Positions 9,413-18,941 of a stretch of 64,000 nucleotides of DNA are shown piece after piece. How positions within the stretch are numbered: position 1 is the stretch's first letter; each line of letters begins with the position of its first letter. The stretch covers positions 868,001 through 932,000 of the forward strand of contig NZ_CP049156.1 of assembly GCF_011493005.1 (NCBI RefSeq), written 5' to 3'. Origin of the DNA: Caballeronia sp. SBC1 (GTDB lineage: Bacteria; Pseudomonadota; Gammaproteobacteria; Burkholderiales; Burkholderiaceae). Below the pieces are notes generated by a model that did not search any database, was not told where the DNA came from, and saw only the letters and a list, made by a program, of their open reading frames with translations. Both the position numbers and the translations under genes were made by a program.

Positions 9413-10155
9413 TGGCTACGATGAATGGCGCGAATGGCGCAAACGGCGCAATGTTGAAGATCAAGGGCCTGCAGGTCAGCTATGGCGGCATTCATGCCGT
9501 CAAGGGCGTGGACCTGGAAGTGGGCAAGGGCGAACTCGTGACGCTGATCGGCGCGAACGGCGCGGGCAAGACGACCACGATGAAAGCGATCACGGGCCTG
9601 AAGGCGTATTCGGCTGGCGATATCGAATACATGGGGCAGTCGATCAAGGGCGTGCCGTCGCATGAGTTGCTCAAGCGCGGCCTCGCGATGGTGCCAGAAG
9701 GGCGGGGCATTTTCGCGCGCATGTCGATTCTTGAAAACATGCAGATGGGCGCGTACTTGCGTAACGACAAGGACGAAATCGACAAGGACACCGACCGCAT
9801 GTTCGGCTTCTTTCCACGGCTGAAAGAGCGGGCGTCGCAGTATGCGGGCACGTTGTCGGGCGGCGAACAGCAGATGCTGGCCATGGCGCGTGCGCTGTTG
9901 TCGCGGCCGAAGTTGTTGTTGCTCGACGAACCGTCGATGGGTCTCTCGCCGATCATGGTCGAGAAGATCTTCGAAGTGGTGCGCGAGATTTCGGGCGAAG
10001 GGCTGACGGTGCTGCTGGTTGAGCAGAACGCGCGGTTGGCGTTGCAGGCGGCGAATCGCGGCTACGTGATGGATTCGGGCCTGGTCACCATGTCGGGTGA
10101 CGCAAAGACCATGCTGGATGATCCGAAGGTCCGGGCTGCTTACTTGGGCGAATGA
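9412..10155 (+). CDS. livF: Branched-chain amino acid ABC transporter ATPase LivF
   Basis: 247-residue ATPase. Walker A GANGAGKT at 47-54, signature LSGGEQQMLAMARAL, Walker B LLLLDEPSMGLSP, H-loop VEQN, all typical of LivF. The first 13 residues are a low-complexity extension (NGA repeated three times) ahead of the conserved MLKIKGLQVSYGGIHA; the internal Met at residue 14 could be the ancestral start. Last gene of the operon, followed by a strong terminator. Confidence 0.96.
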   Translation: MATMNGANGANGAMLKIKGLQVSYGGIHAVKGVDLEVGKGELVTLIGANGAGKTTTMKAITGLKAYSAGDIEYMGQSIKGVPSHELLKRGLAMVPEGRGIFARMSILENMQMGAYLRNDKDEIDKDTDRMFGFFPRLKERASQYAGTLSGGEQQMLAMARALLSRPKLLLLDEPSMGLSPIMVEKIFEVVREISGEGLTVLLVEQNARLALQAANRGYVMDSGLVTMSGDAKTMLDDPKVRAAYLGE

Positions 10156-10187
10156 GTGGGCGAGTAATCGGCGTTGATGAATGAAGA

Positions 10188-10221
10188 AGCCGCATGCCTT
10201 TGAGGGGCATGCGGCTTTTTT
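10188..10221 (+). terminator. Rho-independent terminator after livF
   Basis: An 11-base arm beginning AGCCGCATGCC (10188-10198) pairs with 10206-10215, followed by a T6 run. Probably also stops the convergent minus-strand ypeA transcript. Confidence 0.88.
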
Positions 10222-10230
10222 AACGCGCGG

Positions 10231-10653
10231 TCAAAGCCGCTTGCCGAAGCTGACCACTTCATCCATTTGATAACCGAGCTTCGCGTAAAACGCCTGCGTC
10301 TCAGGCTTGTTCGCCATGATCTGCAGATTCAGCTTCGGACATCCGATGGACGCGAGTGCGCGCTCTGCATGTTCAACCAGCGCGCGGCCATAACCGTTGC
10401 CGCGTTGATCTGTTGCGACCGCAAGCGAATACAGCCATCCGCGATGCCCGTCGTAACCCGTCATCACCGTGCCGATCAGACGCTCTTCCAGCAAGCCGAC
10501 GAAGAAAAACTCCGGCTGCATGGCGAGCTTGTTTCGAATCGATAAACGCGGATCGCGCTGTGGCTTGCCAGGCGTGGCGTATTCCGGAAACGCTTGTGCC
10601 CAGAGCGCGAGCACGTCCTGCGTGTCGCGCTCATCGAAGACACGGATAATCAC
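10231..10653 (-). CDS. ypeA: GNAT acetyltransferase YpeA
   Basis: 140-residue GCN5-related N-acetyltransferase closely resembling E. coli YpeA. Shared segments are [32 protein letters not shown], the acetyl-CoA loop [25 protein letters not shown] and the C-terminal YAKLGY...SFGKRL. Its natural substrate is unknown. Its ATG overlaps the stop of the upstream aminotransferase by 4 bases, indicating translational coupling. Confidence 0.92.
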   Translation of the reverse strand: MIIRVFDERDTQDVLALWAQAFPEYATPGKPQRDPRLSIRNKLAMQPEFFFVGLLEERLIGTVMTGYDGHRGWLYSLAVATDQRGNGYGRALVEHAERALASIGCPKLNLQIMANKPETQAFYAKLGYQMDEVVSFGKRL

Positions 10654-11834
10654 AGCGCGTCCAGCACGGACCGCAGCATCGACATCATCTGGTCGATCTC
10701 GTCCTTCGTCACATTCAGCGCTGGCATGAAGCGCAGCAGGTTCGGCCGCGCTGCGTTCAGAAGCAAACCATCTGGTCCCATGTCGCGGGCCATTTCGACA
10801 ATCTTCGGACCGTTGTCGTTATTGAGCAGCAATGCGCGCAGCAAACCCTCGCCACGTTCGCCGTTAAAACCGCGCTCTTCCGAAAGCTGCAACAACTGCG
10901 CCTTCAGATACTCGCCACGCTCGCGCACGCCTTCGAGAAAGCCCGGCGCCGTCAGTTGCGAAATCACCGAAAAACCCGCCGCCGTCATCAGCGGATTGCC
11001 GTTGTACGTGCCGCCCTGGTCGCCGGGTTCGAAGCACGCCACTTCCTTGGTTGAGAGCAAGGCGGCCAGTGGCACGCCACCGCCAATGCCCTTACCCAGG
11101 GTCATGATGTCCGGCTCCACGCCCGACAATTCATACGCGAACAAGGTGCCGGCACGGCCGCAACCGCTTTGCACTTCATCGACGATCATCAGCAGGTTGT
11201 GCTTCTTCGTCAGCGCGCGCAAAGCCTGCATGAACTCGCGCGTGGCCGGGATCACGCCACCTTCGCCTTGAATTGGCTCGAGCATCACGCCGACGGTTTT
11301 ATCGGTGATGAGTTTTTCCACCGATGCGATGTCATTAAGGTCAGCCTTCGGAAAGCCCGGCACTTGCGGTGCATAGATGGTGTCCCAGCCCGGCTTGCCG
11401 CTCGCCGACATGGTCGCCAAGGTCCGGCCGTGGAAGCTGTGATCGAACGTGATGATCTCGTACGCGCCGCCCTTGAACTTCTTGCCCCACTTGCGCGCGA
11501 GCTTGATCGCGCCTTCGTTGGCTTCGGCGCCGCTGTTGGCGAAGAACACTTTGTCGAAGCAGCTATTCGCGGTCAGGAGGCCGGCGAGCTGGGCCATCGG
11601 CGCATTGTAGAAAGCCGGCGACGGGTTGATCAGCGTGCGAGCCTGTTTGTTCATGGCTTCGATCATGCCGTCGTTGCAATGACCCAGACTATTCACCGCC
11701 CAGCCCTGGATGAAGTCGAGGTATCGCTTCTCGTTGTTGTCGTAGAGCCATGAACCCTTGCCGTGCGTGAACACGATCTCAGGACGGTTCGTGATGAACA
11801 TCAGGGATTCGACGGGGTACTCTTGGAAATTCAT
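10650..11834 (-). CDS. argD: Acetylornithine-type (class III) PLP aminotransferase
   Basis: 394-residue class III aminotransferase of the ArgD family. Seen: [28 protein letters not shown] at the N-terminus, [18 protein letters not shown] (PLP phosphate loop), [20 protein letters not shown], and the PLP lysine in [10 protein letters not shown]. It likely acts on N-acetylornithine in arginine synthesis or catabolism; related omega-aminotransferases look similar, so substrate is inferred. The ATG at 11832-11834 gives the family N-terminus; a 42-codon upstream extension crosses a terminator and is rejected. Confidence 0.85.
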   Translation of the reverse strand: MNFQEYPVESLMFITNRPEIVFTHGKGSWLYDNNEKRYLDFIQGWAVNSLGHCNDGMIEAMNKQARTLINPSPAFYNAPMAQLAGLLTANSCFDKVFFANSGAEANEGAIKLARKWGKKFKGGAYEIITFDHSFHGRTLATMSASGKPGWDTIYAPQVPGFPKADLNDIASVEKLITDKTVGVMLEPIQGEGGVIPATREFMQALRALTKKHNLLMIVDEVQSGCGRAGTLFAYELSGVEPDIMTLGKGIGGGVPLAALLSTKEVACFEPGDQGGTYNGNPLMTAAGFSVISQLTAPGFLEGVRERGEYLKAQLLQLSEERGFNGERGEGLLRALLLNNDNGPKIVEMARDMGPDGLLLNAARPNLLRFMPALNVTKDEIDQMMSMLRSVLDAL

Positions 11835-11899
11835 GACGGCGGGCTCCACGAAAACAGCAAGTAAAAAAAGTGGCGAGAAAAAAACCGGATCAACAATGC

Positions 11900-11924
11900 A
11901 AAAAGCCACGGAATTCCGTGGCTT
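11900..11924 (-). terminator. Palindromic terminator between the reductase and argD-like gene
   Basis: A perfect 22-bp palindrome (11903-11924, centre GAATTC) with a T5 run on the minus strand. It lies about 220 bases after the reductase stop and 66 bases before the aminotransferase start. No gene is seen in the rest of the 11835-12140 gap. Confidence 0.65.
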
Positions 11925-12140
11925 CATAGTGGCGAAGTGTGCGCTGGTTCGAAAACTCAAGCGCCAATCCGTGACGAGCCAGCGGCATCCCTAGGGGAGC
12001 AGCGAGCGGCGACGTCGAAGAGTGGCGTAAATTTTGAGCATTCGCGAAGAATACGATATGAAGTTCCTGCGTGTAAACCATGGCGGCCCGATTTTTGTCG
12101 AGCCGCCACACTCGCCGGCTTTCTTGCGGCTACCGTGCGC

Positions 12141-13172
12141 TCACACCGGATTGGCGAGATCGGCCGCGCTGGTGAATGAATCGGCGTAGAACTCGTCCTC
12201 CGGCAAGCGGTGATGACTTGTGAAATCACGTTGCGCGGATTCCACCATCACCGGCGCGCCACAGGCGTACACCTGATATGCGCTCAAGTCTGGCAGATCT
12301 TCGATGACAGCACGATGAACAAAGCCCGTACGGCCTGTCCAGGCGTCACTTGCATCGGGTTCGGACAGTACCGGCACGAACGAGAAGTTCGGCACGTCCT
12401 TCGCCCATTGTTCGGCCATGTCCATCATGTACAGGTCTTGCTTGCGGCGGCCGCCCCAATAGAGCGTCATGGGCCGGTTCAGGTTCTTGAACACAGCATG
12501 TTCAATAATTGCCTTGATTGGTGCGAAGCCCGTGCCGGAAGCGAGCAGCACAATGGGCTTCTCTGAATCTTCACGCAGGAAGAACGTGCCGAGCGGGCCT
12601 TCGAAGCGCAAGATGTCGCGCTCTTTCATGGGGCCGAACACGTGGTCCGTGAAGGTGCCACCGGGCATGTGGCGAACGTGCAGTTCGATCGGGCCTTCGT
12701 GGTGCGGCGGGCTCGCCATGGAATAGCTGCGGCGCTTGCCGTCTTTCAGAATGAATTCGATGTACTGGCCGGCCAGGTATTGCAGCCGTTCGTTGGCCGG
12801 CAATTGCAGCTTCAGTTCAATGACGTCGGTCGCCTTGCGTTCCAGCGCGTTCACGCGGCAAGGCAGCTTCTTGACCTGGATGTCGCCTACACCTGCAACT
12901 TCGCGTACGTCGATGGTCAGGTCCCCCTTCGCCGTCGCGCAACAAAGCAGGGCCATGCCACGGGTTTTTTCGTCGTTGGATAACGCCGACGACGAATGCG
13001 GCGCCTGCTCGACTTCGCCGGAGACGACCGTGCCCTTGCATGAACCACAGGCTCCGTTCTTGCAGCCGTAGGGAAGTCCGATGCCCTGACGCAGGGCGGC
13101 AAGCAGCACCGCTTCGTCGGGTTCTACCTGAAACTGCCGGCCGCTTTGCCGGAGCGTTACGTTGAAAGCCAT
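12141..13172 (-). CDS. 2Fe-2S ferredoxin / FAD-NAD reductase (CDP-6-deoxy-glucoseen reductase-like)
   Basis: 343-residue electron-transfer protein. An N-terminal plant-type [2Fe-2S] domain has GCKNGACGSCKG (about 36-47) and a fourth Cys in LLCC. It is followed by an FAD domain (RRSYSMASPP) and an NAD(P)H domain (LLASGTGFAPIKAI; YACGAPVMV near the end). This matches the AscD/flavodoxin-reductase group often labelled CDP-6-deoxy-3,4-glucoseen reductase; no sugar-nucleotide genes are nearby, so the electron acceptor is unknown. The start at 13170-13172 drops an 11-residue unsupported extension. Divergent from the SDR gene by 59 bases. Confidence 0.85.
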   Translation of the reverse strand: MAFNVTLRQSGRQFQVEPDEAVLLAALRQGIGLPYGCKNGACGSCKGTVVSGEVEQAPHSSSALSNDEKTRGMALLCCATAKGDLTIDVREVAGVGDIQVKKLPCRVNALERKATDVIELKLQLPANERLQYLAGQYIEFILKDGKRRSYSMASPPHHEGPIELHVRHMPGGTFTDHVFGPMKERDILRFEGPLGTFFLREDSEKPIVLLASGTGFAPIKAIIEHAVFKNLNRPMTLYWGGRRKQDLYMMDMAEQWAKDVPNFSFVPVLSEPDASDAWTGRTGFVHRAVIEDLPDLSAYQVYACGAPVMVESAQRDFTSHHRLPEDEFYADSFTSAADLANPV

Positions 13173-13231
13173 AGATCCTGGATGAGTTGGATGAAACAAA
13201 TGCAAAAGCTGTCGCGGCTACAATTGACAGC

Positions 13232-14380
13232 ATGATCGCCACTCGAAAACTACGCCGCGCGCGCGTGCTGATTGCCGGTTGCGGCGATGTCGGCCTGCGT
13301 TGCGTGCCGCTTCTCGCACGCCGTGCCGCCGCGCCCCGCGTGATCGCACTCTCAAGTCAACCCGCGCGCATAGCCGAACTGCGCGCAGCCGGTACTACAC
13401 CGTTGATCGGCAACCTGGACGAGCGCCGCACTCTGCGACGGCTGGCCGGTCTTGCACCCACGGTGCTGCATCTCGCGCCGCCCCAGAAAACCCGCGACGA
13501 CGACATCAGGACCCGCGCACTGATTGCAGCGTTAAGCGCGCCGCGACGGTCTGTTGCGCGCGTGGCAACGAGCGCTGTCGCCCGTCAGCGGGCGTGGCGC
13601 GGATGGTTTCGCGCGACCTTCAAAAGCAGCATGCAAGCGGCCGTCAGAATGGGCGTCGGGATCAGCGCCAGCAAGCACGCCAAAGCCACAAAAAGAGCGT
13701 GTATTGTACCCGACCGGGTTTCGAGCACCGCTGCGTGCCGGGCGCAGATCCGACTGGTTTATGCGAGCACGTCTGGGGTTTACGGCGATTGCGGCGGGGC
13801 GTGGATCGATGAAACGCGGCCGGTCAGGCCGGACAACGCGCGCGCGAAGCGACGCGTATCGGCGGAAACGCAATTGCGGCGCGCCACGCGGCGCGGTGTG
13901 CTGAGTGCATCGATTGTGCGAATTCCCGGGATCTACGCCGGCAACCGCCTGCCACTGACACGGCTGCACAAGGGAACGCCGGCGCTGGCGCCGGCCGATG
14001 ATGTTTATACAAACCATATCCACGCAGACGACCTCGCCGCCATTCTCGTGCTCGCGATCCGGCGGGTGCGGCCGCAACGCGTGGTGCATGCGTCGGATGA
14101 CAGCGACTTGCGCATGGGGGATTATTTCGACCTGGTTGCCGATGCATTCGGCTTGCCGCGCGCTCCCCGTGTTTCTCGCGAGCAGGCCGAGGCGCAACTC
14201 GAGCCGATGATGCTCTCGTTCATGCGCGAATCGCGACGTCTGCAGAACACCCGGCTGCGAGACGAAATGCGTTACGCGCTGCGTTATCCGAGCATCGACG
14301 ACTTTCTGCGCGACTTGCCGAGCAAGTCGGACGTTCATCCGGCCGTCACATCAGTACCGGTAGCGTCTCCAGCAGAATGA
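13232..14380 (+). CDS. NAD-dependent epimerase/dehydratase-like SDR (YeeZ-like) with a basic insert
   Basis: 382-residue extended-SDR protein. The N-terminal Rossmann motif is VLIAGCGDVG; then LHLAPPQ, the catalytic-region segment VYASTSGVYGDCGG, DETRPVRP, and HADDLAAI. About 65 residues between the LIAALSAPRR segment and the VYASTSG strand are Arg/Ala/Lys-rich and have no counterpart in the SDR fold, making it longer than YeeZ-type relatives (about 270-330). The ATG at 13232 is preferred over 13187, which lies in the divergent promoter region. Its 3' end overlaps the convergent small gene by 35 bases. Substrate unknown. Confidence 0.8.
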   Translation: MIATRKLRRARVLIAGCGDVGLRCVPLLARRAAAPRVIALSSQPARIAELRAAGTTPLIGNLDERRTLRRLAGLAPTVLHLAPPQKTRDDDIRTRALIAALSAPRRSVARVATSAVARQRAWRGWFRATFKSSMQAAVRMGVGISASKHAKATKRACIVPDRVSSTAACRAQIRLVYASTSGVYGDCGGAWIDETRPVRPDNARAKRRVSAETQLRRATRRGVLSASIVRIPGIYAGNRLPLTRLHKGTPALAPADDVYTNHIHADDLAAILVLAIRRVRPQRVVHASDDSDLRMGDYFDLVADAFGLPRAPRVSREQAEAQLEPMMLSFMRESRRLQNTRLRDEMRYALRYPSIDDFLRDLPSKSDVHPAVTSVPVASPAE

Positions 14381-14522
14381 AGCACAGAAGAGCCCCGATC
14401 AGCGCACCGATCAGGTTGGGTTGATAGCGATGGCGCAGATGCATTGTCACCAGCAATCCGACAATAAACAACACGCTGATCGCCACGAACGCAATCATTG
14501 CAATGGTCATGTGAGCGGCCAT
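14346..14522 (-). CDS. Small membrane protein (58 aa), function unknown
   Basis: 58 residues with two hydrophobic segments (about 5-25 and 36-55) joined by a short basic loop HLRHRYQPN. The ATG at 14520-14522 is fixed by AGGAGGG a few bases upstream; longer in-frame starts are not supported. Its last 35 bases overlap the end of the convergent SDR gene. No family recognised. Confidence 0.65.
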   Translation of the reverse strand: MAAHMTIAMIAFVAISVLFIVGLLVTMHLRHRYQPNLIGALIGALLCFILLETLPVLM

Positions 14523-14644
14523 GATGGCCCTCCTGCTTCTTTTAATAGTCGTGTAAGGAGTATAGATTTCCGTCGTAAGAAAGGCATGCTGCAGTGCGGT
14601 GCCAGTGTGTTGTGTTAACACCTATTGAACAGGCCACAGGTCGT

Positions 14645-15514
14645 TTATTGCGAGTCAATGAACGCCGATACATCCGCGAGCACTGTGGAACGTCCCCGCA
14701 AGGGCAACGCCAGCGCCGAAACAATGCGGATATGGCCGAAGCCGTCGTAATGCTTTACCTCTACCGAGTCGCCATGTTTGCGCAGCATGGCCGCCAGACG
14801 GTCGGTGTTGCCGGGATCGACAACAGTGTCGTCCGTGCCGGCCGCAAGGAACATGGGCGGCTCGTGGCCGGTGACGAAATTGATCGGCTGGCTCTCGGCG
14901 CGCGTGCCTGCCGGAAAGACGTCGAGTAGGGTGCGATCCTTGATGGGCAGGAAATCGTAAGGTCCAGCCAGGCCGATCACCCCGCGCAAGTCGGCTTTCG
15001 ACATTGATTGCGAAGCGAGATAACGCGGATCGGTCGCGATCAGCGCGGCAAGATGAGCGCCTGCTGAATGGCCCATTACAAAAAGCCGCGACGGATCGCC
15101 GCCGAATTCATGCGCGTGATCGCGGGTCCAGCGAGTTGCGGCAGCCGCATCATTGACAAAACCAGGAAACGCCGTTTCCGGATACGTGCGGTAGTCCGGC
15201 AGCACGGCCACGTAGCCGCGCGACGTCAACGCCTGTGCGACGAACAGATAATTGCCGCGATCGCCGTTCTGCCAGCTTCCGCCGTAGAAAAACACAACAA
15301 CCGGGCGCGGCTCAACACTCGCTGCGGCGGTGGGCACGTAGACATCGAGTACCTGGCGCGGATCGTTTCCGTACGCGATATCTGACGTTTTCCTGTAACC
15401 ACTCGATGGAATGGCGGCGTTCAGAAGTTTGACGGGACTACAGGCGGCGAGCGCAGCAGCGCCGAGACTGGCAAGACCGAATGTCACGATGCGGCGTTTT
15501 TGTTGTGTGGGCAT
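14645..15514 (-). CDS. Lipoprotein alpha/beta-hydrolase (carboxylesterase-like)
   Basis: 289-residue esterase of the BD-FAE/acetyl-esterase type. Lipobox LAAC with Cys25 predicts membrane anchoring. Oxyanion motif FYGGSW (about 76-81), nucleophile elbow GHSAG with S150, acid D229 in GTDDTVV and His261 in FGH complete the triad. It probably hydrolyses short acyl esters; a role in amide or formylkynurenine-like hydrolysis cannot be excluded. Monocistronic. Confidence 0.85.
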   Translation of the reverse strand: MPTQQKRRIVTFGLASLGAAALAACSPVKLLNAAIPSSGYRKTSDIAYGNDPRQVLDVYVPTAAASVEPRPVVVFFYGGSWQNGDRGNYLFVAQALTSRGYVAVLPDYRTYPETAFPGFVNDAAAATRWTRDHAHEFGGDPSRLFVMGHSAGAHLAALIATDPRYLASQSMSKADLRGVIGLAGPYDFLPIKDRTLLDVFPAGTRAESQPINFVTGHEPPMFLAAGTDDTVVDPGNTDRLAAMLRKHGDSVEVKHYDGFGHIRIVSALALPLRGRSTVLADVSAFIDSQ

Positions 15515-15660
15515 AAATATCGAAAAGCAGGGGATGCCACCTTCTACGCTCGAAGCACCCGGATGGATGCAGCGCGCCGGGTTGACCTGATGAAGACGTT
15601 AAACCTTGGGAGGGTGTAACTCAGCGCGCTGTCGCACGCATACGGCACGCGTCAGGCGCA

Positions 15661-16383
15661 TCAGGTTTGCCTGAGCATGACGAGGTCTGCATCGTCCAGC
15701 CAACGCCATTGGCCTTCGGCGAGATCATCGGGCAGGGCAAACCCGCCAATACGCTCCCGATGCAATTTCTCCACGCGGTTCCCCGCCGCTGCGACCATCC
15801 GCTTCACCTGGTGATACTTGCCTTCAAGCACCGAAAGCTCGAGCTGCCGCTCGTCGCGCTGTTCAGCGCTGACAGCGGCAACAGGCTGCGATTCGCCATG
15901 CAGCAAGACGCCGTTGCGCAGTGCCGAGAGTTGAGCATCGTCCAGCGGATGGCGGGTGGCCGCGAGATACGCCTTTGGCACCTTTCGTTTCGGCGATGTG
16001 AACGCATGCACGAACGCGCCGTCATCGGAGAGGAGAAGAAGGCCGGTCGTGTCCTGATCCAGACGTCCCACGCATTGCACGCCGCGCTCCGTCAACTGCG
16101 GTGGCAGCAGGCGGAAAACGCTCAGGTGGTGTTGCGGATCACGTGAGCACTCGTAGCCCGGTGGCTTGTTCAACGCCAGATACGCTTTCTCCCGATACCG
16201 CCATGTGGTGCCATCGACTTGAAACTCGAACGAAGCGAGCGTGTCGGACGCGATGTCGATTGCGGCATCGGCGGCATTAGCGCATGGCGCGCCCGCGACG
16301 GATACACGGCCATCGGCTATCAGCGCGCGGCATTGCCGGCGCGAGCCGAAACCCTGCGTGAAGAGAATGCGTTCGAGATCCAT
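15661..16383 (-). CDS. rsuA: 16S rRNA pseudouridine synthase, RsuA type
   Basis: 240 residues. N-terminal S4-like RNA-binding segment (RILFTQGFGSRRQCRALIADGRV, about 4-27), then the catalytic motif GRLDQDTTG with Asp109, and the RsuA C-terminal block EGKYHQVKRMVAAAGNRVEKLHRERIGG. The match to RsuA (16S U516) is closer than to RluB/E/F, though specificity is inferred. Confidence 0.9.
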   Translation of the reverse strand: MDLERILFTQGFGSRRQCRALIADGRVSVAGAPCANAADAAIDIASDTLASFEFQVDGTTWRYREKAYLALNKPPGYECSRDPQHHLSVFRLLPPQLTERGVQCVGRLDQDTTGLLLLSDDGAFVHAFTSPKRKVPKAYLAATRHPLDDAQLSALRNGVLLHGESQPVAAVSAEQRDERQLELSVLEGKYHQVKRMVAAAGNRVEKLHRERIGGFALPDDLAEGQWRWLDDADLVMLRQT

Positions 16384-16730
16384 CGGGGCGGTGATTGGCT
16401 CAGGCAGAAAGGAGGGACGGACATTCTAGCAACCGGCGTGCTTCTATCCTTTACGACGGCTGCCTGAACTACGGTGCGATTCACGTTGATCATGTGGTGC
16501 ACGAGGGGCGTATGAACACGTTGCAGACCGACGTATCGGCCCTTAGCCTCGGTCGTTGGCCATTCGTAAAGCGGGCAGATTAAGGTCTTTTCATACTTGA
16601 TCCCCCGCATGACGTTTATGCTTTTCGCTTTGAGCCGTTTTGACCTGTCTCACGCGTATGACGAAAGGAAGCTGACAACGCGGCATCCAATCGACCACTC
16701 CGATTCCTCTTTTCACCCAAGGAGCAGGAC
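16384..16730. other. Intergenic region rsuA / poxB
   Basis: About 350 bases between divergent genes. Only short overlapping ORFs are present. A good SD (AAGGAGC, about 16720-16726) precedes poxB. No convincing -35/-10 pair or RNA could be assigned. Confidence 0.35.
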
Positions 16731-18452
16731 ATGGCAAGAAACACGGTTGCGGAATTTTTGGCCAGGACGCTGGCGGCGGCGGGCGTCGAACGTATCTGGG
16801 GCGTTACTGGCGACAGCTTGAACGGGCTCGCCTACAGCCTCGATCAGGTCGGGTCCATCCGCTGGATGCATACACGCCACGAGGAGGTGGCCGCGTTCGC
16901 GGCAGGCGCCGACGCAGCGTCAACCGGCAAGCTTGCCGTGTGCGCCGGTAGTTGCGGCCCGGGCAACCTGCACTTGATCAATGGCTTGTATGACTGCCAC
17001 CGTAACCAGCAGCCGGTGCTGGCCATTGCCGCGCATATTCCATCGACGGAAATCGGGCTGGGCTATTTCCAGGAAACTCATCCGACCGCGCTGTTCAAGG
17101 AGTGCAGCCATTACGTTGAACTTGTGTCGAGCGCCGCCCAATTTCCCCGTGTGCTCGCCCGCGCGATGCGCACGGCGATTGAAGAGCGCGGCGTTGCGGT
17201 GATCGTGCTGCCCGGCGATGTCGCGTTGAGCGACGCACCCGCGGAGAAACCCAGCTGGTCGGCCACGGGGCCGTCGACCATCCTGCCATCGGACATCGAT
17301 ATCGACCGGCTCGCGGCCATGCTGAACGAGTCGGACGCGGTGACGCTGATGTGCGGCAGCGGCACCGCGGGCGCGCACGATGAAGTGGTTGCGCTCGCCG
17401 ACATGCTCGGCGCGCCGGTCGTTCACGCGATGCGCGGCAAGCAGTTCATTGAATGGGACAACCCGTATGACGTCGGCATGACCGGTCTGATCGGTTTCAG
17501 CTCCGGCTATCACGCGATGATGTCGTGCGACACGCTGCTCCTGCTCGGCTGCGATTTCCCCTACCGGCCGTTCTATCCCACGGACGCCAAGATCATCCAG
17601 GTGGACTGGCGCGGCTCCAAGCTCGGCTCGCGCGCGCCGCTCGCACTCGGGCTGGTCGGCACGGTCAAGGAGACGATAGCGGCGGTCCTGCCGAAGCTCA
17701 CGAGGAAGCCTGACCGCAAGTTCATCGATACCGCGCGCAAGCACTATGCAGCGGCGAGAAAGGGACTTGATGAACTCGCCACGCCGTCGGGTCCCGGCAA
17801 CGCGATCCACCCGCAATATCTGACGAAACTCATCGACGAAGCGGCCGAGGAAGACGCCATTTTTACCGCCGATGTCGGCACGCCAACCGTCTGGGCCGCG
17901 CGTTACCTGACGATGAACGGCAAACGCCAGCTTCACGGCTCGTTCAATCACGGCTCCATGGCGAACGCGATGCCGCAGGCGCTCGGCGCCCAAGGCGCAA
18001 ATCCGGGGCGTCAGGTGATCTCGCTCTCGGGCGATGGCGGTTTGTCGATGTTGCTTGGCGACTTGCTGAGTGCTCGTCAACTGGATCTGCCCATCAAAGT
18101 GGTGGTTTATAACAACAGTCTGCTCGGCTTCGTTTCAATGGAGCTCAAGGCCGCCGGGTACCTGGATACCAACGTCGATCTGGCCAAAACGGACTTCGCG
18201 GCCATCGCCCAGGGTGCGGGCATTTTCAGCATCCGGGTGGAAGAGTCTGAAGATATTGCAGAGGCGCTGCAGAAGGCTTTCGCTTATCCCGGGCCGGCGC
18301 TCGTGGACGTGGTGACATCGAAACACGAGCTGGCGATGCCGCCAAAAGTGGAATTGGCGCAGGCGAAAGGCTTCAGCCTCTACATGTTGCGGGCAATCCT
18401 GAACGGTCGCGGCGACGAGATCGTGGAACTCGCCAAGACCAATTTTCGATAG
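16731..18452 (+). CDS. poxB: Pyruvate dehydrogenase (quinone) / pyruvate oxidase PoxB
   Basis: 573-residue ThDP- and FAD-dependent enzyme that decarboxylates pyruvate to acetate and CO2 and passes electrons to ubiquinone at the membrane. Catalytic Glu51 ([12 protein letters not shown]), the GDVALS segment, and the ThDP motif GDGGLSM...NN (about 435-461). FAD-domain residues FPYRPFYPT and the C-terminal amphipathic tail region are present. Clear SD before the ATG. It was identified as PoxB rather than acetolactate synthase by the VTGDSLNGL and [17 protein letters not shown] segments. Confidence 0.93.
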   Translation: MARNTVAEFLARTLAAAGVERIWGVTGDSLNGLAYSLDQVGSIRWMHTRHEEVAAFAAGADAASTGKLAVCAGSCGPGNLHLINGLYDCHRNQQPVLAIAAHIPSTEIGLGYFQETHPTALFKECSHYVELVSSAAQFPRVLARAMRTAIEERGVAVIVLPGDVALSDAPAEKPSWSATGPSTILPSDIDIDRLAAMLNESDAVTLMCGSGTAGAHDEVVALADMLGAPVVHAMRGKQFIEWDNPYDVGMTGLIGFSSGYHAMMSCDTLLLLGCDFPYRPFYPTDAKIIQVDWRGSKLGSRAPLALGLVGTVKETIAAVLPKLTRKPDRKFIDTARKHYAAARKGLDELATPSGPGNAIHPQYLTKLIDEAAEEDAIFTADVGTPTVWAARYLTMNGKRQLHGSFNHGSMANAMPQALGAQGANPGRQVISLSGDGGLSMLLGDLLSARQLDLPIKVVVYNNSLLGFVSMELKAAGYLDTNVDLAKTDFAAIAQGAGIFSIRVEESEDIAEALQKAFAYPGPALVDVVTSKHELAMPPKVELAQAKGFSLYMLRAILNGRGDEIVELAKTNFR

Positions 18453-18538
18453 GAATATTCTGAATTCGTTGAAATTCCATGCATTTCGAACAACAATGCG
18501 ATGCTGCAATCGATTTACAACTCCAGGGAGATTTAGCA

Positions 18539-18826
18539 ATGAAGAAGTTCTCGCAAATTGCAATGGTTGGTGCGCTCGCATTCGCGTTCGCAGGCACGGC
18601 AATGGCACAAGGTGCTGGTGGTGGTTCGAAGACGGACGAAAGCAAGCCGGCCGTCAGCCCCAAGGAACCGAAACCGCACCTGCCGCACTTCAAGCATAAG
18701 AAAGCAGCATCGGGCGTGCACGGTACGACGTTGCATCAAGAAGACAAGGCATCACACCTGAAGGGCGCATCGGCTGCTGCAGCTGCTTCGGCCATGGGTA
18801 CCAACGACAAGGGCCAACCGCAGTAA
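18539..18826 (+). CDS. Small secreted protein (95 aa), function unknown
   Basis: 95 residues: a clear Sec signal peptide (MKKFSQIAMVGALAFAFAGTAMA, cut before QG), then a Gly/Lys/His/Ala-rich mature part of about 72 residues with KPHLPHFKHKK and an Ala-rich tail. No cysteines. The ATG at 18539 has GGGAG upstream. It lies 86 bases after poxB, followed by a strong terminator, so co-expression is possible. No family recognised. Confidence 0.75.
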   Translation: MKKFSQIAMVGALAFAFAGTAMAQGAGGGSKTDESKPAVSPKEPKPHLPHFKHKKAASGVHGTTLHQEDKASHLKGASAAAAASAMGTNDKGQPQ

Positions 18827-18876
18827 GCGGCAAGGTCTGGGGTCCGGTGCTCGGGACGGTATGTCTCAGGCGCTAC

Positions 18877-18917
18877 ATACGGCGGCACGCGTGAGCGTGC
18901 CGCCGTATTGTATTTTT
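18877..18917 (+). terminator. Rho-independent terminator after small secreted protein
   Basis: A perfect 14-bp GC-rich stem (18877-18890 with 18895-18908, GTGA loop) is followed by a T-rich run at 18911-18916. It may serve both the poxB side and the convergent LysR gene. Confidence 0.88.
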
Positions 18918-18941
18918 AGCGCCGCAAAAAATCCCGATAAC

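Noticed and set aside
16920..18080. 386-codon open frame antisense to poxB
   Set aside because: Same shadow pattern; poxB motifs are continuous on the other strand.
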